Shown: positions 35,624 through 43,568 of the stretch, piece after piece
Numbering within the stretch: position 1 is the first letter of the stretch
Layout of the letters: each line of letters begins with the position of its first letter
From: Amycolatopsis endophytica
GTDB taxonomy: Bacteria > Actinomycetota > Actinomycetes > Mycobacteriales > Pseudonocardiaceae
NCBI RefSeq assembly: GCF_013410405.1
Contig: NZ_JACCFK010000001.1
Span: 62,001 to 126,000 of the forward strand
DNA length: 64,000 nt
Direction of reading: 5' to 3'
Program-made: the position numbers and the translations under genes
The notes under the pieces: generated by a model
Database searches by the model: none
What the model was told of the DNA's origin: nothing
The model's input: the letters and a program-made list of their open reading frames with translations, nothing else

Positions 35624-36138
35624 CGCCGTGGGTCCATGGGGAACAGCGACACCGTCGCACTGACCCGTACCGTTCCCGGCGTCCGCGGAGGCTTCGCAGA
35701 CGCGTGGAGCAACTCGCTCACCTGACGCGCGTGGTGCATAGCCGCTTGCCAGACGCGCGGCTCCACCCAGACTTCGGCGTCGGTCACGGTGCTCCGGCCT
35801 CGCGGGCTGCGCAACTCGGTCCGCCTGCGAAGCTCCTCACCGAGGGCAGCCGCCATCGCGACGTGGTCCTCCTGCCCGGAGACAAGCCGCTCGCCGCTGG
35901 CCGGATCGTGCCGGTACCGCTTCGCGCGGCCGCCGCGAATCGACACCTCTTCCGCGATGCGCAACAGGCCCGCCGCGTGCAACCGCCGCAGGTGGTAGCT
36001 GACGTTGGCCTGGCTCTCCCCCAGCTCCCGGCCCACCTCCGCGGCGCTCATGGAGGCACCGGTCAGCAGCGAGAGGATGCGCAACCGCAGCGGATGCGCG
36101 ACCGCGCGGAAGCCGAGGAGCCGTTCGTCGTTGGTCAC
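35620..36138 (-). CDS. ArsR-family winged-helix regulator
   Basis: A 172-residue regulator with residues 10-75 forming the winged helix (HPLRLRILSLLTGASMSAAE, then ESQANVSYHLRRLHAAGLL). No cysteine-rich metal site is visible, so it is probably not a metal sensor. It starts at GTG and is coupled by ATGA to the MFS gene, which it likely controls. It is divergent from the GT2-GtrA gene. Confidence 0.84.
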   Translation of the reverse strand: MTNDERLLGFRAVAHPLRLRILSLLTGASMSAAEVGRELGESQANVSYHLRRLHAAGLLRIAEEVSIRGGRAKRYRHDPASGERLVSGQEDHVAMAAALGEELRRRTELRSPRGRSTVTDAEVWVEPRVWQAAMHHARQVSELLHASAKPPRTPGTVRVSATVSLFPMDPRR

Positions 36139-36201
36139 GTCGGCGAGTCTGCGGCGTCGCTGTCCAGCCAGTCAAACATCTCTTTGGGGGTCGCGAAAGC
36201 T

Positions 36202-36255
36202 CATAGTCCCCACACAGTCCGGGCACAAGGACGCCCCAGCGCGCGGCGGAACCGT
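36202..36255 (+). promoter_or_regulatory. CACAG-type array and promoter of the GT2-GtrA gene
   Basis: CATAG, CACAG and CACAA begin at 36202, 36213 and 36224, with 11-bp spacing. CACAA again ends 34 nt before the ATG. AACCGT at 36250-36255 occupies the same place as the GAAAGT boxes of the other two promoters and keeps the conserved second A and final T of a -10 box. Confidence 0.65.
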
Positions 36256-36261
36256 GGGGGC

Positions 36262-37500
36262 ATGACAGTCACGCTTCCCGCGGCGGGCCCCGGCACCACC
36301 CGCATCGACACCCGGACCACCACCCCGGTGCTCGATGTCGTCATCCCGGTCTACAACGAGGAAACCGACCTGGAGCCGTGCATCCGCGGGCTGCACGCGC
36401 ACCTCGCCTCGACGCTGCCCTACCGCTTCCGGATCACCGTCGCCGACAACGCGAGCACCGACGCCACCCTGCCCATCGCCGAGCGGCTCGCGCGTGAGTT
36501 CGCCGAGGTCGAGGTGCACCACCTGGACCTCAAGGGCCGTGGGCGAGCGCTGAACGCGGTGTGGTCCGCCTCCGACGCTCCCGTCGTGGCCTATCTGGAC
36601 GTCGACCTGTCGACCGACCTCGCCGCACTGGCACCGCTGGTGGCTCCGCTGATCTCCGGGCACTCGGACGTCGCGATCGGCTCGCGGCTGGCGCGCGGTG
36701 CCCGTGTGGTGCGCGGGCCGAAGCGCGAGTTCATCTCCCGCTGCTACAACCTGATCCTGCGTGGCGCGCTCGCCGCGAAGTTCTCCGACGCGCAGTGCGG
36801 GTTCAAGGCGATCCGCTCGGACGTGGCCAGGCAGCTGCTGCCGCTCGTCGAGGACACCGGCTGGTTCTTCGACACCGAACTGCTCGTGCTCGCCGAACGA
36901 GCGGGCCTGCGCATCCACGAGGTCCCGGTGGACTGGGTGGATGACCCGGACTCGTCGGTCGACATCGTGAAGACCGCGACCGCCGATCTCAAGGGCGTCG
37001 CCCGGATGCTGCGCGCCTTCGGCAAGGGCACGTTGCCGATCAGTGAGCTGCGCGCCCAGCTGGGCCGTCACCCGATCGGCGTCTCGGCGCCCGGCGTGCC
37101 ACCGAAACTGGCCACGCAGCTGGTGCGGTTCGCCGCGATCGGCGTCGGCAGTACGCTCGCCTACCTCCTGCTGTTCCTGGTGTTGCGCCTGGGAATGGGC
37201 GCCCAGCTCGCGAACTGTCTCGCGCTGGGCGTCACGGCGGTGGCCAACACCGCCGCCAACCGCCGGTTCACCTTCGGCGTCCGGGGCGCCCAGGGCGCCG
37301 GGCGGCACCAGTTCGAGGGCCTGATCGTGTTCGGGCTCGGGCTGGTCCTCACCAGCGGATCGCTCGCACTGGTCAACAGCCTCACGGCGCCAGGACTCGC
37401 ACTCGAACTGACCGTTCTGGTGCTGGCCAACCTCGCCGCGACCGTCCTCCGGTTCGTCCTGCTGCGCGGCTGGGTGTTCCACCCGCGGCGCCGGAACTGA
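36262..37500 (+). CDS. GT2 glycosyltransferase-GtrA fusion (polyprenyl-phosphate sugar synthase type)
   Basis: A 412-residue fusion. Residues 25-260 are a GT-A fold like dolichol-phosphate mannose/glucose synthases: LDVVIPVYNEETDLEPCIRG, AYLDVDLSTDLAAL (DxD-like) and SDAQCGFKAIRSDVARQLLP. Residues 285-405 are a four-helix GtrA domain (FAAIGVGSTLAYLLLFLVL) proposed to flip the lipid-linked sugar. The expected product is a polyprenyl-phosphate sugar, which could be the donor for the GT39-like enzymes on either side. It is followed after 29 bases by the second GT39-like gene. The array upstream ties it to the same regulator. Confidence 0.87.
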   Translation: MTVTLPAAGPGTTRIDTRTTTPVLDVVIPVYNEETDLEPCIRGLHAHLASTLPYRFRITVADNASTDATLPIAERLAREFAEVEVHHLDLKGRGRALNAVWSASDAPVVAYLDVDLSTDLAALAPLVAPLISGHSDVAIGSRLARGARVVRGPKREFISRCYNLILRGALAAKFSDAQCGFKAIRSDVARQLLPLVEDTGWFFDTELLVLAERAGLRIHEVPVDWVDDPDSSVDIVKTATADLKGVARMLRAFGKGTLPISELRAQLGRHPIGVSAPGVPPKLATQLVRFAAIGVGSTLAYLLLFLVLRLGMGAQLANCLALGVTAVANTAANRRFTFGVRGAQGAGRHQFEGLIVFGLGLVLTSGSLALVNSLTAPGLALELTVLVLANLAATVLRFVLLRGWVFHPRRRN

Positions 37501-37529
37501 CCTCCTCGTCGACGAAAGAGAGATCCGCC

Positions 37530-39410
37530 ATGACCAGCGTCCTGACCGAGCCGGCCCGCACCGGGCCGCGGCACCGGGCCGGGGAACCCGCCGGCTCCCC
37601 GCCGCGAGGCCGCCTGAACCGCCTCCTGCGGGGCCCGGAGAACCAGCCCGCCTGGGTGCGGCCCGCGGTGCTCGCGCTGCTGGCCGCGACCGCGGTGCTC
37701 TACTTCTGGAACCTCACCGCCTCCGGCTACGGCAACGGCTTCTACGCCGCCGCCGTGCAGGCGGGCACCCAGGACCCGAAAGCCTGGTTGTTCGGCTCGC
37801 TCGACTCCGGCAACTCCATCACCGTGGACAAACCACCGGCCGCGCTGTGGGTCGCGGTCGCCTTCGCCCGCGTCTTCGGGTTCTCCAGCTTCACGGTGCT
37901 GGCCCCGCAGGCGCTCATGGGCGTGGCGTCGGTCGGCGCGCTGTACGCGACGGTGAAGCGCACGTCGGGTCCCGTGGTCGCGTTGTTCGCCGGTGCCGCG
38001 TTCGCGCTGACCCCGGTGGCCGTGCTGATGTTCCGGTTCAACAATCCGGACGCGCTGCTCGTGCTGCTGCTCATCGCGGGCGCCTACTGCACCGCGCGCG
38101 CCACCGAGAAGGCGAGCGGGAAGTGGCTGGCGCTGGCCGGTGTCGCGATCGGGTTCGCCTTCCTCACCAAGATGATGCAGGCGTTCCTGGTGCTGCCGGC
38201 GTTCGCACTGGTGTACCTGGTCGGCGCCGACACTCCGTTGCGCAGGCGGCTGCTGCACCTGCTCGGCGCATTGGTCGCGGTGGTCGCGTCGGCGGGCTGG
38301 TTCGTCGCGCTGGTGGAGATCTGGCCCGCGTCGTCGCGCCCCTACATCGGCGGCTCGACCACCGACAGCCTGCTGGAGCTGGCCCTGGGCTACAACGGAC
38401 TGGGCCGGATCTTCGGCGGCGACGGCAACATGGGCGGTGGCGGGGGTGGTGGTACCGGTTTCGGCGGTGACACTGGCATCTTCCGGATGTTCAACACCTC
38501 CTTCGGCACCGAGATCTCCTGGCTGCTCCCGGCGGCGGTGATCGGGCTGGGCGCCGGACTGTGGTTCACCCGCCGCGCCCCGCGCAGCGACCGCACCCGG
38601 CTTTCGCTGCTCCTGTGGGGCGGCTGGCTGGTCGTGACGGCCACGGTGTTCAGCTTCATGAGCGGCACCGTCCACCCGTACTACTCGGTCGCGCTCGCCC
38701 CGGCGATCGCCGCGCTGAGCGCGATCGCGGGCAGGGCGCTGTGGCGGGGCAGGGCGAACTTCTCCGCCCGCGCGGTGCTGGCCGGCATGGTCGCGGTGAC
38801 CGCGGTGTGGACCTACATCCTGCTGGCGCGCACCCCGGACTACCTGCCGTGGTTGAAGTTCGTGGTCGTCGCGCTCGGGTTGGTGGTGTCGACCGGCCTG
38901 CTGGTCGGGGCCACGCAGTTCAAGCGGATCAGCGCGGTGGTGGTGACGGCCGCGGTGCTGGTGTTCGGCCTCGGTGGCGCGGCCTACGCGGTGTCCACGG
39001 GGAGCGTCGCGCACACCGGTTCGACGCCGTCCTCCGGGCCGAGCAGCAGTGCCATGGGCGGCACGGGTGGCATGGATGGGTCGGCTTCGTCGGAGCTGAC
39101 CACGGCCCTGTCGCGGACCACCACCAAGTGGGCGGCCGCGGTCAGCGGATCGCAGCAGGCGGCGAGCCTGGAACTGGCCACCGGCAAGGCGGTCATCGCG
39201 ATCGGCGGCTGGGACGGCAGCGACGATTCGCCGACGTTGGAACAGTTCCAGGACTCCGTCGCGGCCGGGGAGATCGGGTACTACGTCTCCGGTACCGGGA
39301 TGGGCGGCGGCATGGGCGGCGACGGCTCGGCCGGGGAGATCCAGGAATGGGTCGAGGCCACCTTCACGGCCACGACCATCGGCGGCACGACGGTGTACGT
39401 GCTCAGCTGA
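37530..39410 (+). CDS. ArnT/GT39-like membrane glycosyltransferase, copy 2
   Basis: A 626-residue paralogue of the enzyme at 32547, with the same order of blocks: LDSGNSITVDKPPAALW, RFNNPDALLVLLLIAGAY and FLTKMMQAFLVLPAF. A Gly-rich external loop lies near residues 298-315. The Ser/Gly linker and C-terminal soluble domain (KWAAAVSGSQQAASLELATG) are also conserved. It probably transfers a sugar from the lipid carrier made by the preceding GT2-GtrA protein to a cell-envelope acceptor. The acceptor is unknown. GAAAGAGAG upstream of the ATG serves as ribosome site. A strong terminator follows. Confidence 0.85.
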   Translation: MTSVLTEPARTGPRHRAGEPAGSPPRGRLNRLLRGPENQPAWVRPAVLALLAATAVLYFWNLTASGYGNGFYAAAVQAGTQDPKAWLFGSLDSGNSITVDKPPAALWVAVAFARVFGFSSFTVLAPQALMGVASVGALYATVKRTSGPVVALFAGAAFALTPVAVLMFRFNNPDALLVLLLIAGAYCTARATEKASGKWLALAGVAIGFAFLTKMMQAFLVLPAFALVYLVGADTPLRRRLLHLLGALVAVVASAGWFVALVEIWPASSRPYIGGSTTDSLLELALGYNGLGRIFGGDGNMGGGGGGGTGFGGDTGIFRMFNTSFGTEISWLLPAAVIGLGAGLWFTRRAPRSDRTRLSLLLWGGWLVVTATVFSFMSGTVHPYYSVALAPAIAALSAIAGRALWRGRANFSARAVLAGMVAVTAVWTYILLARTPDYLPWLKFVVVALGLVVSTGLLVGATQFKRISAVVVTAAVLVFGLGGAAYAVSTGSVAHTGSTPSSGPSSSAMGGTGGMDGSASSELTTALSRTTTKWAAAVSGSQQAASLELATGKAVIAIGGWDGSDDSPTLEQFQDSVAAGEIGYYVSGTGMGGGMGGDGSAGEIQEWVEATFTATTIGGTTVYVLS

Positions 39411-39424
39411 CCAGCACCGGAGCG

Positions 39425-39452
39425 AAGGGCCGGGCGGGCGCGCCCGGCCCTT
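39425..39452 (+). terminator. Strong hairpin terminator after the glycosylation cluster
   Basis: AAGGGCCGGGCG pairs perfectly with CGCCCGGCCCTT around a GGCG loop, followed by CTTCGC. It lies 15 bases after the stop of the second GT39-like gene. Confidence 0.8.
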
Positions 39453-39549
39453 CTTCGCGGGTGAATCACAGGCGGACTTCACGCCGGTCTCAGCGGAACC
39501 TCAGGCGCGCGGTCGAAAGTGGAGGTATAACAGCACGAAGGAGGCCACC

Positions 39550-40272
39550 ATGCATCGCCTCACCCACGGCCCCGTCTGGGGCACAGCCACCGCCCGCGGT
39601 CCGCGTTCGGTGAACGCCGACGCCACCGCCGCCTACACCGACCCGAGCACCGGTGAGGTCGTGTTCGCCCTGGCCGACGGGGTCGGGGACGAGCAGTCCG
39701 CGGCGCGTGCCGCCCGGATCGCCGTGTCCACCGCGGTCCAGGTGCCCGCCTCGCAGGGCCCCGCCGCCGCGCTGGCCGCCGCCCAGCGGGCCGTCCGGGC
39801 CTCCTCCGGGGGCGGGGACTGCGTGCTGGTGGTCGCGTCCCCGTTCGACGGTGGGTACCGGGTGAGCTGGGTCGGCGACGTGCGGGCGTACGCATGGAAC
39901 GGCGACTCGCTGCGGCAGCTGACCAAGGACCACACGCTGGCCGAGTACTTCCGCGACCGTGGGCACACGCCCGCCCCGACGATGGAGCACCTGGTCACGA
40001 CCAGCGTCCGCACGGCACGACTGGAGGAGGTCGGTCACGCGGAGGCCGTCGGCCCGGCTGGGCTGTTGCTGACCAGCGACGGGGTCCACAAGGTCCTGAC
40101 CCGCTCGGCGATGGCCGAACTGCTGCGCGTGCCGCCCCAGGGCGCCCAGGCCCTGGTCGACGCCGCGCTCGCCGCGGGCGGCCACGACAACGCGACGGCA
40201 CTGATGGCGGAATTCGCCCCCAGCCTGCCCGACCTGACCACCACCCCGCTGCCCACGGCGTCTCCCGCCTGA
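39550..40272 (+). CDS. PP2C-like protein phosphatase
   Basis: A 240-residue PPM-family phosphatase, expected to remove phosphate from Ser/Thr with two manganese or magnesium ions. Metal motifs are ALADGVGDEQS near residue 42, SWVGDVRAY near residue 105, LTSDGVHKVL near residue 177 and GGHDNATALM near residue 217. The N-terminal RxxNxD-type arginine region (GPRSVNADA) is present. It is short and lacks membrane segments. GGAGG precedes the ATG. No kinase gene is adjacent; the nearest is about 10 kb away. Confidence 0.85.
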   Translation: MHRLTHGPVWGTATARGPRSVNADATAAYTDPSTGEVVFALADGVGDEQSAARAARIAVSTAVQVPASQGPAAALAAAQRAVRASSGGGDCVLVVASPFDGGYRVSWVGDVRAYAWNGDSLRQLTKDHTLAEYFRDRGHTPAPTMEHLVTTSVRTARLEEVGHAEAVGPAGLLLTSDGVHKVLTRSAMAELLRVPPQGAQALVDAALAAGGHDNATALMAEFAPSLPDLTTTPLPTASPA

Positions 40273-40314
40273 ACCCACGCTCTCCCGAGGCCACTTCCGT
40301 CACGCGGAGGTGAG

Positions 40315-41727
40315 TCAGGCGGGGGTGCCGGGCACGGCGTTGTCCCGGATCACCTGCGCGTAGAAGTGCGCGCTCCGCTTGAGGGTCCGCACCTGGCTGC
40401 CGTAGTCCACGTGCACCAGCCCGAACCGCTTCGAGTACCCCTCGGCCCACTCGAAGTTGTCCAGCAGCGACCAGTACGAGAACCCCCGCAGGTCCACCCC
40501 GCGCGCAAGGGCGGCGTGGGCCGCCCGCAGGTGCGCGGCCAGGAACTCGACCCGTTCCACGTCGTCGATCCAGCCGTCCGGCCGCATCGAATCCGGGTAG
40601 GCCGCACCGTTTTCCGTCACGTACAGCGGCACGGCCGGGTACTCCCGGTGTACCCGCACCAGTGTCTCGGCGAGCCCGTCCGGCTGCACGGACCAGCCCG
40701 AGTGCGTCACCGACGCCGCCACGTCGGGCACGAACCCGATCCCGTCGGCGCCCACCCATTCCAGTCCGCCCGGCTCCACACCGGGACGGAGCGTGCCGGT
40801 GACCTCGTAGCCGCGGTAGTAGTTGATGCCCATCTGGTCGATCGGCGCGCCGATCAGCTCCAGGTCACCGTCGCGGACGTGGTCGCCGAACCCGAACGGT
40901 TCCAGGTCGGCCAGCAGGTCGTCGGGGTACTGCCCGCGCAGCACCGGGTCGAGGAACAACCGGTTCTGCAGACCGTCCACGCGTCGCGCGGCATCGAGGT
41001 CCGCCGCCGACGACTCGTCCTCCGCGCGCACCGGGTACAGGTTCAGCGTGATCCCCGACTCGGCGTCCGGCGCGTACCGCCGGATCTCCGCCAGGCCGAG
41101 CCCGTGCGCCAGCAGCAGGTGATGCGCCGACGCCACGGCGGCGCGCGACTCCTGACGGCCCGGCGCGTGAATCCCCTTGGCGTATCCCAGGAACGCGGAG
41201 CACCACGGCTCGTTCAAAGTGGACCAGAACGGCACCCGGTCGCCGAGTCGCTCCGCGGCCGCCTCCGCGAAACCGGCGAAGCGGTAGGCGGTGTCGCGGT
41301 TCGCCCAGCCGCCGTCCTCCTCCAGCGCCTGCGGCAGGTCGAAGTGGTACAGCGTCGCCCAGGGTGTGATTCCCCGTTCCAGCAACGCATCGACCAGGCG
41401 CTCGTAGAAGTCCAGGCCCTTCGGGTTGACCGCGCCACCGTCCGGCCGGACTCGCGACCACGCCACCGAGAACCGGTACACCCCGAGCCCGAGTTCGGCC
41501 ATCAGCGCGACGTCATCGCGGAAGCGGTGGTAGTGGTCGGCGGCCGGGTCCCCGGTGTCACCGCCCACGACCGCACCGGGACGACGGCAGAAGGCGTCCC
41601 AGATCGAGTCGGTACGACCGTCCACAGTGGTCGCGCCCTCGATCTGGAAGGCCGCCGTGCTGACCCCCCACCGGAACCCGGGCGGGAACTCCAGCCCGGC
41701 GGTGACCTCTTCACCCAGAACCGACAT
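40315..41727 (-). CDS. GH1-family beta-glucosidase
   Basis: A 470-residue cytoplasmic GH1 enzyme releasing glucose or related sugars from beta-linked oligosaccharides. The N-terminal signature is FRWGVSTAAFQIEGA. The acid/base Glu is in STLNEPWCSAFLG, the nucleophile Glu is in LYVTENGAAY, and the aglycone-site SYWSLLDNFEWAEGY follows. It is last in the ABC sugar-import operon. A GTG two codons upstream overlaps the permease stop as GTGA and is an equally good start. The whole operon should be under the LacI regulator. Confidence 0.93.
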   Translation of the reverse strand: MSVLGEEVTAGLEFPPGFRWGVSTAAFQIEGATTVDGRTDSIWDAFCRRPGAVVGGDTGDPAADHYHRFRDDVALMAELGLGVYRFSVAWSRVRPDGGAVNPKGLDFYERLVDALLERGITPWATLYHFDLPQALEEDGGWANRDTAYRFAGFAEAAAERLGDRVPFWSTLNEPWCSAFLGYAKGIHAPGRQESRAAVASAHHLLLAHGLGLAEIRRYAPDAESGITLNLYPVRAEDESSAADLDAARRVDGLQNRLFLDPVLRGQYPDDLLADLEPFGFGDHVRDGDLELIGAPIDQMGINYYRGYEVTGTLRPGVEPGGLEWVGADGIGFVPDVAASVTHSGWSVQPDGLAETLVRVHREYPAVPLYVTENGAAYPDSMRPDGWIDDVERVEFLAAHLRAAHAALARGVDLRGFSYWSLLDNFEWAEGYSKRFGLVHVDYGSQVRTLKRSAHFYAQVIRDNAVPGTPA

Positions 41728-41729
41728 GC

Positions 41730-42572
41730 TCACCCTTTCACCGCACCCTGCATGATCCCGGCCACGATCTGGCGGCCGAGCAGGAGGAAGACGATCAGAA
41801 CCGGAATGGTCGCCAGCGTGGTCCCCGCCAGCACCAGCGAATAGTCGACGTAGTGGCCGCTCTGCAGCTTCTCCAGCGCCACCTGCACGGTGGGGTTGCC
41901 CGCGTCGAGCACGATCAGCGGCCACAGGAAGTCGTTCCACGACATCATGAACGTGAACATCGCGAGCACCGCGGCCGCCGGGCGGATCGCGGGCAGGCAG
42001 ACGTGCACGAAGGTCCCGAACACGCTGCACCCGTCCACCCGCGCCGCCTCGATCAGCTCGTACGGCACGGCGTCCACGATGTACTGCCGCATCCAGAACA
42101 CACCGAACGCGGTGACCAGGTTCGGCACGATCACCGCCTGCAGGTGCCCGGCCCAGCCCAGGTCGGACATCATGATGAACAGCGGGATCACGCCCAGCTG
42201 CGTGGGCACCGCGAGCGTCACCACGATGAACACGAACAACCCGTTCGAACCGCGGAACCGCATCTTGGCGAACGCGAACCCGGCCAGCGCGGAGAACAGC
42301 ACCGTGGTCAGGGTGACCGTGCCGGCGACGATCACGCTGTTGCCCAGCGCCTTCCAGAACGGCACCGAGTCGAACACGCGGCTCGCGTTGGACCAGAAGT
42401 TGCCGCCGGGCAGCAGCGGCGGCAGGTGGTCCGACAGCATGCCGGTGTCGCGGCTGGCCACCAGGAACGACCAGTAGAACGGGAACAGCGAACCGGCGAT
42501 GAACGCGATCAGCGTGGCGTAGACGAAGAAGCGCGATCCGCCGCGCCGCCGGTGGAGTCGGAGTACGGTCAT
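41730..42572 (-). CDS. Carbohydrate ABC transporter permease (MalG-like)
   Basis: A 280-residue permease with six helices and the EAA loop ELIEAARVDGCSVFGTFVHV, which docks to the ATPase. It pairs with the MalF-like permease whose stop overlaps its ATG (ATGA). No ATPase gene is in the operon, so a shared MsiK-type ATPase elsewhere is likely, as is common in actinomycetes. The substrate is probably a beta-glucoside oligosaccharide, inferred from the GH1 gene. Confidence 0.92.
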   Translation of the reverse strand: MTVLRLHRRRGGSRFFVYATLIAFIAGSLFPFYWSFLVASRDTGMLSDHLPPLLPGGNFWSNASRVFDSVPFWKALGNSVIVAGTVTLTTVLFSALAGFAFAKMRFRGSNGLFVFIVVTLAVPTQLGVIPLFIMMSDLGWAGHLQAVIVPNLVTAFGVFWMRQYIVDAVPYELIEAARVDGCSVFGTFVHVCLPAIRPAAAVLAMFTFMMSWNDFLWPLIVLDAGNPTVQVALEKLQSGHYVDYSLVLAGTTLATIPVLIVFLLLGRQIVAGIMQGAVKG

Positions 42573-43549
42573 CGTTTCAGTCCCGTCGTCGCGGCGAGGC
42601 GCCGGGTGATCAGGAAGTTGGCCAGCGCGATGAGGATGATCAGCAGGAACAGCAGCCACGCGATCGCCGACGCGTAGCCGAGGTCGAAGCCCTCGAACGC
42701 CGACTGGTACAGGTACAGCGTCAGCGTCTGGAACTGGTGCTGCGAACCGCCGTTGTTCGAGCCCGGCATGGCGTCGAACAGCTTGGGCTCGGTGAAGATC
42801 TGCAGACCACCGATCGTCGAGGTGATCACCACGAAGATCAGCGTCGGCCGCAGCATCGGCAACGTGACGGAGAAGAACCGGCGGACCGCGCCTGCTCCGT
42901 CGACCACCGCCGCCTCGTACACGTCGCGCGGCAGGGCCTGCATCGCGGCCAGCACGATCAGCGCGTTGTAGCCGGTCCAGCGCCAGTTGACCATCGTCGC
43001 GATCGCCAGATGGCTGGCGAAGCGGTTGGCCTGCCACTCCACCCGGTCCAGCCCGAACGTCTCCAGCATCGCGTTGACCAGCCCGTACCGCGGTCCGAAG
43101 AGGTTGGCGAAGATGATGCCGAGCGCGACCAGGCTGGCCGAGTACGGCAGCAGGATCCCGACCCGCCAGCTCGCCGGGAACCGCAACCGCAGCGACAGCA
43201 GCGCCGCCAGCAGGACCGCGATGATCACCTGCGGCACACTGGAGAGCAGGAAGATCGAGATCGTGTTGACGAGGGCGTTCCAGAACTGCGCGTCGCCGAA
43301 GAGCGTCACGAAGTTCTCCAGCCCGATGAACTTCGGATCGTCGTCGCCGATCTCCCAGTCGAACAGCGAGACGTACGCCGTGTAGAGCAGGGGGAACAGA
43401 CCGGTCAGGCCGAACACCACGAAGAACGGCGCGATGTAGACGTACGGCGAGAACTTGACGTCCCATCGGGACAACCGGTGCCGCAGCGTCGGTTTCGCCC
43501 GTTCCCGCGGTGCGTCCTGCCGCGGCGGTTTCTCGACCACGGTGGTCAT
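42569..43549 (-). CDS. Carbohydrate ABC transporter permease (MalF-like)
   Basis: A 326-residue permease with about six helices after a cytoplasmic N-terminal 35 residues. YIAPFFVVFGLTGLFPLLYT forms the first helix, and the EAA loop is VYEAAVVDGAGAVRRFFSVT. It lies 19 bases after the substrate-binding protein gene and forms the membrane channel together with the MalG-like subunit. Confidence 0.92.
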   Translation of the reverse strand: MTTVVEKPPRQDAPRERAKPTLRHRLSRWDVKFSPYVYIAPFFVVFGLTGLFPLLYTAYVSLFDWEIGDDDPKFIGLENFVTLFGDAQFWNALVNTISIFLLSSVPQVIIAVLLAALLSLRLRFPASWRVGILLPYSASLVALGIIFANLFGPRYGLVNAMLETFGLDRVEWQANRFASHLAIATMVNWRWTGYNALIVLAAMQALPRDVYEAAVVDGAGAVRRFFSVTLPMLRPTLIFVVITSTIGGLQIFTEPKLFDAMPGSNNGGSQHQFQTLTLYLYQSAFEGFDLGYASAIAWLLFLLIILIALANFLITRRLAATTGLKR

Positions 43550-43568
43550 CGGCCTGATCCCCCTCGGC

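Noticed and set aside
38420..38480. GGTGGCGG-type repeats as a possible DNA repeat element
   Set aside because: They encode the Gly-rich external loop of the glycosyltransferase and stay in frame; the paralogue has a similar Gly-rich segment elsewhere.
37161..39482. A 773-codon minus-strand frame opposite the second GT39-like gene
   Set aside because: It is low-complexity Arg/Gln/His sequence with no motif; the plus-strand membrane protein explains the region.
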